Part shown: positions 1-9,499 of the stretch, one piece after another
Numbering within the stretch: position 1 is the stretch's first letter
Layout: each line of letters begins with the position of its first letter
Assembly: GCF_003597395.2 (NCBI RefSeq)
Contig: NC_133778.1
Location: 16,721,566-16,785,565 of the forward strand
DNA from: Chelonoidis abingdonii
Lineage: Eukaryota > Chordata > Testudines > Testudinidae
Reading direction: 5' to 3'
DNA: 64,000 nt
Position numbers and translations under genes: made by a program
Notes under the pieces: generated by a model
The model's input: only the letters and a program-made list of their open reading frames with translations
The model's database searches: none
Told to the model about the DNA's origin: nothing

Positions 1-349
1 CATGTCTATATCGAATGGCAAAGTCTGGCCTTTAGTAACCATGCGGCCTGATAAAAGACTGCTGGCTAGATTCTCAGCTGGTGTCCAGCAGTATAGTGCA
101 CTACTCAAGAGCAGCCTTTTCCAGGAGGACAGAGATATAGTAATTTCTCCATGTGCAGGGTTAGCCAGAGAAGCTTGAAAGAAATAAAATCAAAACAAAC
201 AATGATGATCCAAAGCAGAAATCTTTGATGACAGGTAGGGCAAGAAAGTGAAATTGATCAGTACCGCATCACAGGAGACTCCTATAAGGTCGTCTGTCAG
301 TAGGGACTGACATCCTGGAGCTTAGAGCAATCTATCCCCAAGCCATAAA

Positions 350-432
350 GGCCAAATTCTGCTCTCACTTACATCAGTCTAAATCTGGAGTAACTCCATT
401 ACAGATCTGCACTGGGGTAAATGAGAATGGAA
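350..432. repeat. Short fold-back repeat (GGCCAAATTCT type)
   Basis: Begins GGCCAAATTCTGCTCTC, has a centre that pairs roughly with itself (ctggagtaactccattac), and ends near gtaaatgagaatgg. It belongs to the dispersed short palindromic family found many times in this window. The family looks like ancient MITEs of sauropsids; the name is not assigned here. Confidence 0.55.
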
Positions 433-1650
433 ATCGTCCCTTTCTGAAACCAATGGCATTACTCCAGATGGGCATGAGTGTATGTGACAGCTGAAAACTG
501 GACTAAATGGAGGCCTGGAATACGGAAAAGATCCTCTCTTCCTTTTAGAAATGGAAAGTGCTGAAACAAAACCACAGGTTAATCATTTTGAAAGAGGAAG
601 TCCTTAGCTCTGGGGGTCCAACTGCTCAGTAACTTGCTTGTTATTAAAATTGTAGATGCACAGAATTATTAAAAAGTGACACCTGATTCAAGGCTAGAGG
701 TGCAGGGTAAAGAGCTTTTCCAGCCCTGGGAAACTCTCAAATCAGTAGATAGAAATGGAGACTTAAAAAGTCCAAATTGTGCAAATTCAGTAGTCTTCAT
801 CTTCTGTACTCTTAAACAGGCCAAGTACAGCTTCATTACAAGTTTCTTGCTCTGAAATCGTTTTCCAAAGATGATCTGTGAAGGACAAACGCTCACTGAA
901 AGCTTTTTCTAAAACACGTTTTTCTTGGTACAGTAGCTGTGTAACAATTGCCTTGTCTTGTTTCCTATCATATCTGACTCTCTTGGTTTGGGATTTTCTT
1001 TTCTGGTCCTTTCATTAGGATCTTTACCATGTGCTCAGAAAATCTGTCACTACTCTGGGAGACCAATAAACTCTGGAAACTGATGACTTCTATCCTCAGA
1101 ACACCTCCAGCACAGATAAAGCCAGTGCAAAGCTTCTCTTCTCCTCTGCCAAATGGGGTAGTTCTTTTACAATGGGCTAGTGAATGGAGAAAGGAAATGC
1201 TTTTTTCCCCCTCCCACACAGACCTTTGAACTGCCAATAAACAGTAACGCACCATCACCAGTGAACTGTGCAGGCTGAAGAGGTGAAAGACTGAGCACCC
1301 TTTGATCAAGTCCACGAACCATCCAACTATTTTTCAAAACAACCCCACAATCTAAAAGAATGTGTACTTTCGCAGTGCCAAAGACATTTATTTGTATAGT
1401 CCCCAAGCCCACCTTCGCTCCTGATTATTGTTTATAGAATCCAAAATTATATCTCCTCCAAATATAAATTTCAGCTACAGAATTATTGCATTTAATGTGA
1501 AGTCAGTGCTAGAAACCACCATTCCCCATAATTTGGCCCTGATTGTCTCTTCCTGTGCAAAAAATTCAGAAGGGGACAAAACACATACAAAAATCATTAC
1601 TGCCAAGAGAGTTTACTTTATACCTGAACATTACTGTGAGCTACATTTAA

Positions 1651-1739
1651 GGGACCAGATCCTCAGCTGGTGTAAATCAGCACAGCTCCACTAAAGTCAG
1701 TGGAGCTATTCCAATTTACATCAGCTGACAATCTGGCCC
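1651..1739. repeat. Short fold-back repeat (best palindromic copy)
   Basis: The left half (gaccagatcctcagctggtg, then taaatcagcacagctcca) is an imperfect reverse complement of the right half (tggagctattccaatttaca, then tcagctgacaatctggcc). The centre is ctaaagtcag. It is the clearest self-complementary copy of the dispersed family and is non-coding. Confidence 0.65.
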
Positions 1740-3272
1740 AGGAACTCAGGTTGGGTTGCAGAAATAGATGGTGGCTAAGTGTGTTCATCTTATTCATGTA
1801 CCGGCAGAAAAGAGGTGATGCAACTGTTGCCAAACCAGATGGCCTGAGAGCACATGGCAGCATCTGTGACAAAATCTGTTTATGTTGATAACCATTCCAA
1901 CCCTCACACTCAAGGGTCCCCAGCAAAGGGGCATTGCAGGGAGCTCTGCATGCTGAATGATGGCAGGATAAGGCCCTGGCTGTGAATCTGATGGGACTAC
2001 GAGCCATTTGAATTCAAGAGAGACAAAGAGAACATATTTCTTCTATTACTGGAAAAAACCACCATCTTTAAATGAGCACAGTCACACTTCTGCAATCATT
2101 CCAAAAGCAGAAATGCAACTTTGCCCAGCTCCAAGAGCAATTTGGGGAAGCTGCCATCACACTACCCATTTACGGTCAAACAGCTCACTAGCTAACCTAA
2201 ACTAGTATGCAGGAGGATCAAGTAACAGCTAAGCCCAGTTAAATGCTTTGATGAATCTCTATTGACTTAATAAATACATGTACATTTATGGAGGTATTCC
2301 AGCCTTATTAACATTCAGCACTTCCTGCTTCTCAGAGGCTGCATTATCCTTGTCTGGGCTAGATACCCACAATATACACAGTCACTGGGCACGCGTCTAA
2401 GACTCACTCCCAAATCCTTCATATGCCAACAGATTTCACACACCAGCTGTAACGCTATTTAGTCTTCCCCTCTCACCCCTCACAATTTACACATGTCTGA
2501 CGTGCCCGCTCCCAATCAGCTGTTGACTGGGACTCGGAATTTTTCTACAGATCCTCCCCCTTCAGGGATCAGCATGGGGAGAAAAGAAGTAGGGGCGCTC
2601 ACGTTGGAGTTAGGGAGCTGGCGAGCAGAACACTAGATGTAGCTAAGTCTGCAGAACAGGGGTAAAGCAGAGAGCCTGGATTTAACTCTCTGCTTTTCTC
2701 CTCTGATTGCACTGAACGTCTTTCCTCCACTCTCTGCACCACGTTCTCCCCTTGTTCCAGTCAAAGATTTTGTTCCGGTGGCACGTTCCAGAGAAGGGCT
2801 GATCCTCTCCTCCTGGGGCGGAACAGACAGCTAAATAAAAGAGACCAGAAGCCAGATCCTACTTCCTTCCGAATAGGAGCGTTGCCCTCCCCTCCCGGCT
2901 GTGCCTTGTATTTTAAGAGTGGCGCTTTTCTCCTTACAACGGTAAACAACGAGCAAGTCCGTCTCCCCGAAACACTCGGGTGTTTGCAATTCAGATGCCA
3001 CCCGAGGCTGCAGATTTCAGAGCCCTGATGCACCCTTGGCGGGGCAGGGAGGGGGTGATGGTGTGGGTCCTTGTGTGTGCACGCTGCTGGCCCAGCTCGG
3101 CGTGGGAGCCGGGCACGGGGCGAGCGCCTACCTGCCGTGTCTCTTTACGGACTGCCCGCAGCTTACGGGGCTCTCTTTGCAAACCTCCCCACACAGCTCG
3201 CCCACAACCAGGGCCCGTGTCTGTCCATCACCCCCTCTCCTATCCCAGGGCAGGCGCGCGCAGCCGTGCGCC

Positions 3273-3282
3273 CCTTATATAC
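3273..3282 (+). promoter_or_regulatory. TATA-like / CArG-like A/T box
   Basis: CCTTATATAC sits in otherwise GC-rich promoter DNA. It contains TTATATA, usable as a TATA box, and differs by one base from the SRF consensus CC(A/T)6GG over its first nine positions. It lies 5 bp before a MEF2-type site. Function is inferred from motif and position. Confidence 0.45.
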
Positions 3283-3286
3283 CCCT

Positions 3287-3296
3287 CTAAAAATAG
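3287..3296 (+). promoter_or_regulatory. MEF2-type site
   Basis: CTAAAAATAG is a perfect match to the MEF2 consensus YTA(A/T)4TAR. It is embedded in CpG-rich DNA right after the TATA/CArG-like box, so chance A/T composition is a poor explanation. Binding is not shown by sequence. Confidence 0.5.
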
Positions 3297-3342
3297 CTCG
3301 CCGTAGCCTGCCTTGTAAGGCAGCGGGGAGATCAACCCCCAT

Positions 3343-3406
3343 CCAATCCGCACGGCCCTTCCGTGCCTGGCTCCGCCTCCGAACCCTTCTTTCTGGCCCT
3401 CATTGG
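3343..3406. promoter_or_regulatory. Pair of CCAAT boxes (NF-Y type)
   Basis: CCAAT on the + strand at 3343-3347 and its complement ATTGG at 3402-3406 lie 55 bp apart. A third ATTGG lies at 3582-3586. CTCCGCCTCC near 3371-3380 is a GC-box-like site between the first two. This arrangement is common in CpG-island promoters; use here is inferred. Confidence 0.4.
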
Positions 3407-3420
3407 GCTTCAGTGACTTC

Positions 3421-3474
3421 ATGGCCTCCCCCCACCACCTCCTCTTCGCCTTACATGGTCACGCGTTGTCTTAA
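3421..3474 (+). other. Upstream ORF 1 (17 codons) in KLF7 leader
   Basis: ATG at 3421 (G at +4, T at -3) opens 17 codons beginning MASPHH and stops at TAA 3472-3474. The stop overlaps the next ATG as TAATG (start at 3474). It matters only if transcription starts upstream of 3421, as the A/T box would predict. Confidence 0.35.
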
Positions 3475-3516
3475 TGGACAGCTTCCTTCAAGAGCTGACG
3501 GCTGCGCGGAGAAAAG

Positions 3517-3570
3517 ATGGGAGGGGAGGGGGACGAAGAGAAGGGGGAGGCTCTGAGCTTGCAGGATTGA
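3517..3570 (+). other. Upstream ORF 3 (17 codons) with strong Kozak context
   Basis: ATG at 3517 has A at -3 and G at +4, the best context among the leader ATGs. It encodes 17 codons beginning MGGEGDEEKG and stops at TGA 3568-3570. It lies inside upstream ORF 2 in another frame. Two minimal uORFs follow at 3695-3706 and 3707-3727. Confidence 0.35.
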
Positions 3571-3611
3571 GGCGGGGGGGCATTGGCTTTGAAAGGGGGG
3601 GACAATGGGGG
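3519..3611 (+). other. G-rich leader segment, G-quadruplex prone
   Basis: G runs at 3519-3532 (GGGAGGGGAGGGGG), 3543-3547, 3574-3580, 3594-3601 and 3607-3611 lie on the sense strand of the probable 5' UTR. Four runs within short loops could form DNA or RNA quadruplexes. These are also GC-box-like sites for SP/KLF factors. Confidence 0.4.
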
Positions 3612-3623
3612 CTGAAAAAAAAA

Positions 3624-3635
3624 GCGATCGCGAGA
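3624..3635 (+). promoter_or_regulatory. CGCG element TCGCGAGA in GCGATCGC palindrome
   Basis: GCGATCGC (3624-3631) overlaps TCGCGAGA (3628-3635), flanked by A runs. TCGCGAGA is a known CpG-island core-promoter motif, linked to ZBTB33-type binding. Its position about 410 bp before the ATG makes a start site near here plausible. Confidence 0.35.
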
Positions 3636-3866
3636 AAAAAAAATGCAACCTCCCAAAAATAAAGAGCAAAGATTGCACTGAGCAGCGAGCAGCAATGCAG
3701 AAATAGATGGCAGTTTCGTGTCAGTGAGTTTGCATTCCCCCTTCCTGATCCAAGAAGTGGAGTGATTAGAGCCCTGGAAGGGAATTGCATTTACTACAAG
3801 TGGAAGAGTCCCCCCTCTTTTGCTGGCTGCTGTTTGCACTGTACATATTGGGTGCACTTAGCCGTT

Positions 3867-3921
3867 CTCACTGGTTTTTTTTCTCCCTCCCCTCTCTTTC
3901 CTGAATTGGTTTTTTTTACAG
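3867..3921 (+). promoter_or_regulatory. Candidate 3' splice acceptor in KLF7 leader
   Basis: CTCAC at 3867-3871 fits the branch-point consensus. It is followed by a long pyrimidine tract with no AG until TTTTTTTACAG, ending at 3921. The tract is as good as those before coding exons 2 and 3. Use of this site would join an upstream non-coding exon to 3922 onward and remove most leader uORFs. No in-frame stop occurs between 3923 and the ATG at 4043. Confidence 0.4.
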
Positions 3922-3971
3922 TGTGACAGAAACAAAACAAAAAGGGGACATTGGATTTATTGTTGTTTTTT

Positions 3972-4144
3972 ATGATCAAAAACAAAACCCCACCACAAAC
4001 AAACAAACAAAACAAAACAAAACGGTTTTGCTCAGCAGCAGCATGGATGTGTTGGCTAGTTATAGTATATTCCAGGAACTACAGCTTGTCCACGACACCG
4101 GCTACTTCTCAGCTTTGCCATCCTTGGAGGAAAACTGGCAGCAG
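3972..4144 (+). other. Overlapping +1-frame ORF, 5' part (continues in exon 2)
   Basis: ATG at 3972 (weak context, T at -3 and A at +4) opens a frame that is +1 relative to KLF7 and passes the KLF7 start without a stop. After splicing 4144 to 43206 it stays open to TAG at 43459-43461, for 142 codons in total. The peptide begins [15 protein letters not shown], is basic and Ser/Thr/Cys-rich, and matches no family I recognise. Weak context would permit leaky scanning to the KLF7 ATG. It may be a chance open frame or a regulatory uORF. Confidence 0.35.
4043..4144 (+). CDS. KLF7: KLF7 coding exon 1 (residues 1-34)
   Basis: Encodes the start of Kruppel-like factor 7, a nuclear zinc-finger transcription factor that binds GC/CACCC boxes and acts in neuronal differentiation and neurite growth. 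The 34 codons begin [20 protein letters not shown] and end EENWQQ. This N-terminal block is the conserved acidic activation region shared by KLF6 and KLF7. [10 protein letters not shown] with LVHD is the KLF7 form; KLF6 has MDVLPMCSIF. The start ATG has A at -3 and G at +4. The donor CAG|GTGAAC at 4144/4145 leaves phase 0. If intron 1 were retained the frame would stop at TGA after 52 codons. The preceding leader bases (ctcagcagcagc) are the expected start context. Confidence 0.96.
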
Positions 4145-7100
4145 GTGAACCATTTAAATTACTCCTGTAAATCTTTTAAGTGCAGACAGTCGGTGCGTTG
4201 AGGCTGCATTTCTGATTTTATTTTTCTTTACTACTTAATTTGGAGGTTTTTTGTGTGCGGGGCTAACACCTTAATATTTTTTTTTTTGCAATTAGAAACA
4301 GAGCAGTCCATTCAAAGCTTTCTGCCTTCAGTCATACAAACACACCAGGCAATATCTGAGATCCGGTGAAATTCTTTGGGTTTTGTTTTTTATTATTATT
4401 CCTAAAGCTTAGTGATTTTTTTTTTTGTTCTTTGAAACAAGGCTGATCACTTGTTCCAGCCAGTGTTGACAACTGGCAGCTGGTGGAAACTGAATAGATC
4501 ATTCTTTTTTTCCAGGTAATTAGTATGTGTCAATAAAAATCCTGCCTTAATTTAGAGATGTGGTGGGGGTGGGAATGGTATCAACAGCAAAAGACAGTAA
4601 GTGAAATCTGGAATAAGAAAGACGACTTATTTTTGAATTGTTCTGGACAGATAAAACTTCTTGTTGTATCTTAAACTGGTTTAAGATAATAACATTTCAG
4701 GCTGGTTTCAACCACCAGGGTGTACTGAGACACTATAGGGTTAATATGCAGAAGGAACTGGAGTACTTCTAAAGGTGGAAATCTGGTATTATGGATGCAT
4801 TAAAAATGATGGGTGACATGACTAAATAATATCAAGGAGAAGCGTTGTTTATAGAGAAATGGGCGAGATGTATAAAAGTCATGACCAGCCCAAATACAAA
4901 CTGACCATAAATATCAATTGGGATACTGGAGGAAAAAACAGAGGGCTCCTCATTATAGCAGGATAAGAGCTAAGCTACTGTGTTGCCTGATGTGATTACA
5001 GGTTAGTCAGATTGTCAACATTCTGTAAATTAGTGTCTCTTAAAAAAATCAAGTCTATAAGAATAGTCAGGGGTGGGTAGAATGGCATGTGGCGCTCATG
5101 TAACTTACATACCCCGTGACAGAAGCAGGTTAAGACTAATGAACACTGGATTTCAGTTTGCATTGACCCAGAGCAATATTTGCCAGCACAAGGCTAGCGT
5201 GTGTTAGTTCTCTCGTAAGTGGGCGGTAGGATTTTTTGTTTTTGTTTCTAGGTAGATGGTAGGACTCCAGGACAATCTGTGGCATTGTTACCTGCTTGAG
5301 CTGTGCTTGGATACTTGGAGATTTACCTAGTCAAATTATTTTGGCTTCAGCTTTCTTTTATGAAAGGCTTACTGGCAGCCCCGGGGCAAACATTTTCAGA
5401 TTTCATTTGCAACTGGACAGTCCAACTTTGCTTAATACTCCAAAGGGGGAAACACTTTTTGTTATTAATATTCAGTCTGCAACTCAGTGACGGTCACATC
5501 TGGTTTCCTTTAGACTTTTAACATGCTAAATTAAACTGAAGCGGTTAATATGATTTCATTTTAGAATCCCCATTTAATTCTGCATTGTCCTTGCTGTTGA
5601 ATCAGTTGCATATTAATAACAGTCTAGACCGTTCAGTGTGAGATAATCTGTTGACACAGCCAGCATGCCTAAGGCAGATACTGTATGTGATACTTTGTCT
5701 ACTGCTGCCTGACTTCATACAAGGAAGGGAAGCAGTTCACTTTCTGCAATAGTGTGTCAAAGCAATCCTATTGTAAGAGCTACATTTTAAAGGAACACCA
5801 TCACTTAAAAAAAAAATCTAGCTAATTTTTAGAAAAGGAGCTAAGACCATTTTCACAGGCTGCCTCTTCCCTTCAGTCCCCAGGCCAATTCTTGTTGTTT
5901 TATAGTACATCCTATTTTTATAATGTTTTTCCTCCTCTGTTGCTGTGTGAAGTCTCCACGCAAGCAACTGGGGGAAAACTGGCTGACACAGGGAACAGTG
6001 AAGCCGACTGGTGCACAAGATGCTGTCAAATGTACAAAGTAAAACCAACTGAAAAAGAGAGGTGTTTTGTCCTCCTAATCTCTTTCAGTTGTCATAATCA
6101 GGTTAAAAAGCTTTCAGGGACGTGTGTTTCCATTTGTTTCCCTTTAAAAGTGGTAATCTGGAGAGGTGCTTTTGGGAGACAGATAACTAGTAACATCTCT
6201 CTTTGCCTCTCCTCTTCCCGGGGCAGTAATCGATTACATGGAGCCCCCCTAAAATGTGAAGTAGCCACCTTAATTTTAAGTGAAAGCACTTGAACGGATC
6301 ATTCTAACATCTCTTCAAATGAAAACTCAGTGCAATATAAATACTGCAGTAACGATCCAGAATACTATCTCTTCCACCAGCAATGCAGCAGTCTTTTGGA
6401 AGATTATTCTGGTCTCTTTTAAGATGGCAACGGTATAGTTCTGAGGGTGAAGAGCAAGATTCTTTATCACGTTGTCGGTAAAAGTTGTTTCTTATTTAAC
6501 AGGCTTATAACACTCGTGGTAGAGAGGTCAGGGTGTGCCAGTTTAAAAACTCCTTGTGAGTGATATCTCCTTCTCTACTATAAAGACACATCTGGGCTGT
6601 TGATAGTTTTACCCTAAAGCTAGGTGAAATTGTTAACATAACCTTCTTCCTTTTGTCCCTAGTTTGGGCCACTGTTTTGTGGCTGCTTGGTGAAGTGTGT
6701 AGTAGGGACAGTTGCATGCAACTGCTAGTGTTTCCGATTATGAAATGTGCATCACTAATTGCAGTGACGGCTTAGGCTGGTTTCTAAACACTTGCATGCA
6801 CTCAACTGATCTCCCCTCCCCGCCCCCGCAACAGAAGTGAGAGGAAGTTTAGTATCTGTGCTTCTCTTAATTAGTGTTGGAAGTTAAAATAAGACAGTCA
6901 TTAGACAGCCCAACCTGTAAGTGCAAAGTGAACAGATTTTTGGTAGGAGGAGATTAAAAATGTATTTATATGTGTGGATTTCAAGAGGGCGGGGGAGAAC
7001 ATAGCTTAAATTGTAAACATGGGAAGGCTTGTATGTTTGAAATTTAAGATGGAATCTGAAGGTGCTGTGTGTTTAGATTATTTTCATGTACATTTTTATG

Positions 7101-7156
7101 TGGGGGTGTAATCTTTGATGCCTAATTCTTGTTAACTAATGTTGCAGTTCCTTAAG

Positions 7157-7240
7157 GCCTGATTTTTTTGTCAGGCAAAACTTCCCTCAGATCAGTGGGA
7201 ATTTTGCTTGAGCAAGGAATGCAGGGTCTGGACCACAATT
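7157..7240. repeat. Fold-back-family fragment
   Basis: aaggcctgatttttttgtc to cagggtctggacc with core cctcagatcagtgggaattt. It resembles the dispersed ggcctgatcc / cagtggga fold-back copies seen at 21182-21236 and 60003-60070. Non-coding. Confidence 0.35.
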
Positions 7241-8353
7241 TACCACGATATTGCTCTTTCATCGACAATAGATGTGGTAGTCGGCTCAGAATGTTTAAAA
7301 ATCAGGCCCAGGGTGTATTTCAACTGCCTGGTAGCTCAGACAGATTCTGTAAATGGCCCTCCAGTGCGTCACTGTGGCTCTCATTTGAACCATCTTCATT
7401 GGTATCCATTCCTATGAGCTGACTACATGTTAGGAGCCTGTTCAGAGGGGGAAGCCCAAGCCGGCATGAATCCTCCCTGCCTGTCCTATACTGTAAAGAA
7501 CCCTGGGTTCACGTGCACTGTTATTGTGAGGTATTCACCAGATGTGACACTCTGGGAATATTGAACGAGACCTGTAGAGGGTGTAAAAAGCAGATTTCAA
7601 ACAATAAAAGGCCAGGAGGTGCCTTTGATCCATAGCATGTTACCCCCAGTGGAGGGTAGGGGTTTGGAGGGATCTGCCTGATCTTGTGAAGACACGGGAC
7701 TAGGTGAGCTGTGTGCAGAGGGGATCATCCACTTGCAGATGTGCAACTCCATAGGAGGGAGGCATCCGCTGCCCCATGACAACCACCTCTCCCTTCTTTG
7801 GGCTTTAGGAAAGACTTCCCAGGGTGCAGAATCCACCAGTGGGAAAAGGGTCAAGGAACAGCCTGGGGCTGCATTCCTTTTTCTACAAGGCCTCTCATCT
7901 CCTTAAAGGAGGACCCCAGGGGATAGCCTTTGGCATGGAAGACTTTGGTAGTGCAACTAAAGTGGATCCCTGCTATCAGAGTAGGGGAGCCCAGAAGATG
8001 GGGTGAGGCACAGGGTTTCTATGCTTATGGCCTCACGCTTCCAGGGGAACTCTGAAATTAGCAGAGTTTGGGTGTCAAGCCCTTCCCATTCTCCCAGGTT
8101 TTGTCAGGGGTCGGGTCAGAGTTCCTATTTGCCGAGAGGACTGGAAACAGGAACTCTTCTTCTGATAAAAAGAAATATGATTCCAAACATAGGGGCTGAT
8201 GCTTCTAGTCTAATTTGAATTCCTTCTCTCTGGGATGATTCTTTTGTTCTTAGATGATCTAAGCTTGGTTTCTCTTACACTAGAACAAGAAGAAAGGATG
8301 AATTGAGACATTGGACTGGGACTCGAGAAATCGGGGAGGGGGAGGGGTTGGCT

Positions 8354-8409
8354 CTGCTGTAGACACCTTTCCTCTTCTCCCCTGCTGTAGACACCCTTCC
8401 TCTTCTTCC
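8354..8409 (+). repeat. 28-bp tandem duplication
   Basis: Two adjacent 28-bp units, 8354-8381 and 8382-8409, each begin CTGCTGTAGACACC and continue with a pyrimidine stretch. They differ at two positions, so the duplication is fairly recent. Confidence 0.8.
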
Positions 8410-8410
8410 C

Positions 8411-8580
8411 AGCGTATCCTTGAGCAAATCTTTGTGCAAATGTTTTCCTCTCTGTTAAATGAGTGATGATAATACAGTACTTAATAATACTTACTGGGGC
8501 ATTGTGAGGCTAAATAGTTTAATGCCAGGAAAGTGCTTTGAGATCCTTGTGCTATGTAAGTGCAATGTATTACTGTATTA
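8411..8580 (+). mobile_element. MIR-type SINE, 3' half, + strand
   Basis: The order of segments (ttgagcaaatcttt, cctctctgttaaatgagtga, attgtgaggctaaatag, aagtgctttgagatcc) follows the MIR core and tail. It is strongly diverged and 5'-truncated. Confidence 0.55.
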
Positions 8581-9398
8581 TGATGTGACTAATCTACAAG
8601 AACTCTGTTAGTTGATTTTCGATTTATATTTGGCAGATGGGGTTAGGTTCAGGCCTGAAGGAAAAATTTCCACTGCTACTGGAAAGGAATAAATTACATT
8701 GTAGAATGTTCCTACCTCCTCACTCTCCTCGTTGTTCTAGTTTAATGGCATACTTGGCCACTACATAAACTAAACCATCTCCTCTAATATTGCAATTTCA
8801 TCTTGGTTCCAGTCACAGTGAAACACATTTCTAAGTGCTTATAGCACATCAGGCCTCCTGAGGATAACTTGCAGAAATGGTTGACTTCCAAGAACAGCCA
8901 CACGTGTGATGCAATGTATTTGGACTGTGAGCCATGTTCAATACCCGTATACAGGCTCTTTGTCTGGTAAAGGAACTGAAAGGAGGCTCCTGTCACCCTC
9001 CAAAAATAAATTTAAAAATATCAAATCAGCAAACTGGAGCCACTGTTCATATCATTTTCTGCGTCCCTTACTTACAGAAAACCTTGTTTATATTATCACT
9101 TCTTGGCACTTAGTATTGCTGGTATAAATGTGTAGACATAAAGGAGACCTGCAGACTCCATTATAAGAGTAAAATAGCTGATTTAATGCATAACTTGTGT
9201 ATGATCTTCAGATTGGGTAAATGTATATCTTTTAATAGTGAAGGTACTAAATGGGAAAATATTCTCTATTATTTAGTATAGTTAAAAAGATACAATTACC
9301 AAATGCATATATTTTTTTTTATAGTGGAAGCTCATGGTCATGAAATTAAATGAGTATTTGTGCTTTTAAAAAAATAATATGGAGTCTATACACATTAT

Positions 9399-9499
9399 TT
9401 ATATATATATATATATATGCGCGCACACACACACACACATATATAAAATCTATTCTAATGTGAGATGGTGTACGTGTGTGTATATATATATATATATAC
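9399..9499. repeat. Compound microsatellite (TA)n(GC)n(CA)n ... (TG)n(TA)n
   Basis: (TA)n at 9399-9418 is followed by gcgcgc and (CA)n to 9439. After a 35-bp spacer, tacgtgtgtg and (TA)n fill 9471-9499. The two halves are inverted relative to each other, so the locus could extrude a hairpin. Alternating purine-pyrimidine steps favour Z-DNA. Open frames across it are artefacts. Confidence 0.9.

Larger units (their letters stand above)
1..2979. other. 5' flank of KLF7, no gene seen
   Basis: No open frame here looks like a conserved protein, and no tRNA or other RNA gene was recognised. Two short fold-back repeats (350-432 and 1651-1739) are annotated separately. From about 2500 the sequence becomes richer in G+C and leads into the CpG-rich promoter. 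The remainder is single-copy-looking A/T-balanced sequence. Distal regulatory elements may exist but cannot be identified without cross-species alignment. Confidence 0.6.
2990..3640 (+). promoter_or_regulatory. KLF7: CpG-rich KLF7 promoter / 5' leader region
   Basis: CpG dinucleotides are dense here (especially 3100-3330), in contrast with the CpG-poor surroundings, and the region lies just upstream of the KLF7 initiator ATG at 4043. Within it are a TATA/CArG-like A/T box, a MEF2-type site, CCAAT boxes in both orientations, GC-box-like G runs (3519-3547, 3571-3611) and a TCGCGAGA element. KLF proteins bind GC/CACCC boxes, so autoregulation is possible but is inference. The transcription start cannot be fixed from sequence alone; the A/T box at 3273-3282 suggests about 3305, and the CGCG element suggests an alternative near 3630. 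Confidence 0.7.
3474..3662 (+). other. Upstream ORF 2 (62 codons) in KLF7 leader
   Basis: ATG at 3474 overlaps the stop of upstream ORF 1. The predicted peptide begins MDSFLQELTAARRKDGRGGG, is rich in Arg, Gly and Lys, resembles no family I know, and ends at TAA 3660-3662. A role in restraining translation is possible; a functional peptide is unlikely. Confidence 0.3.

Noticed and set aside
3020..3556. 161-codon Pro/Ser/Arg-rich frame over the promoter
   Set aside because: Composition effect of the CpG island; it lies mainly upstream of probable transcription starts and resembles no family.
3923..4042. In-frame 40-codon N-terminal extension of KLF7
   Set aside because: The frame is open but starts with GTG, not ATG, and KLF7 orthologues start at MDVLASYS. 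Kept only as a note under the leader splice site.
4043..4144. Assignment to KLF6 instead of KLF7
   Set aside because: The first residues ([14 protein letters not shown]) and the exon 2 motifs (DKLLSETCLSL, SLTPPSSPEL with HLVKT) fit KLF7. KLF6 differs at the N-terminus and in the Ser-rich region.
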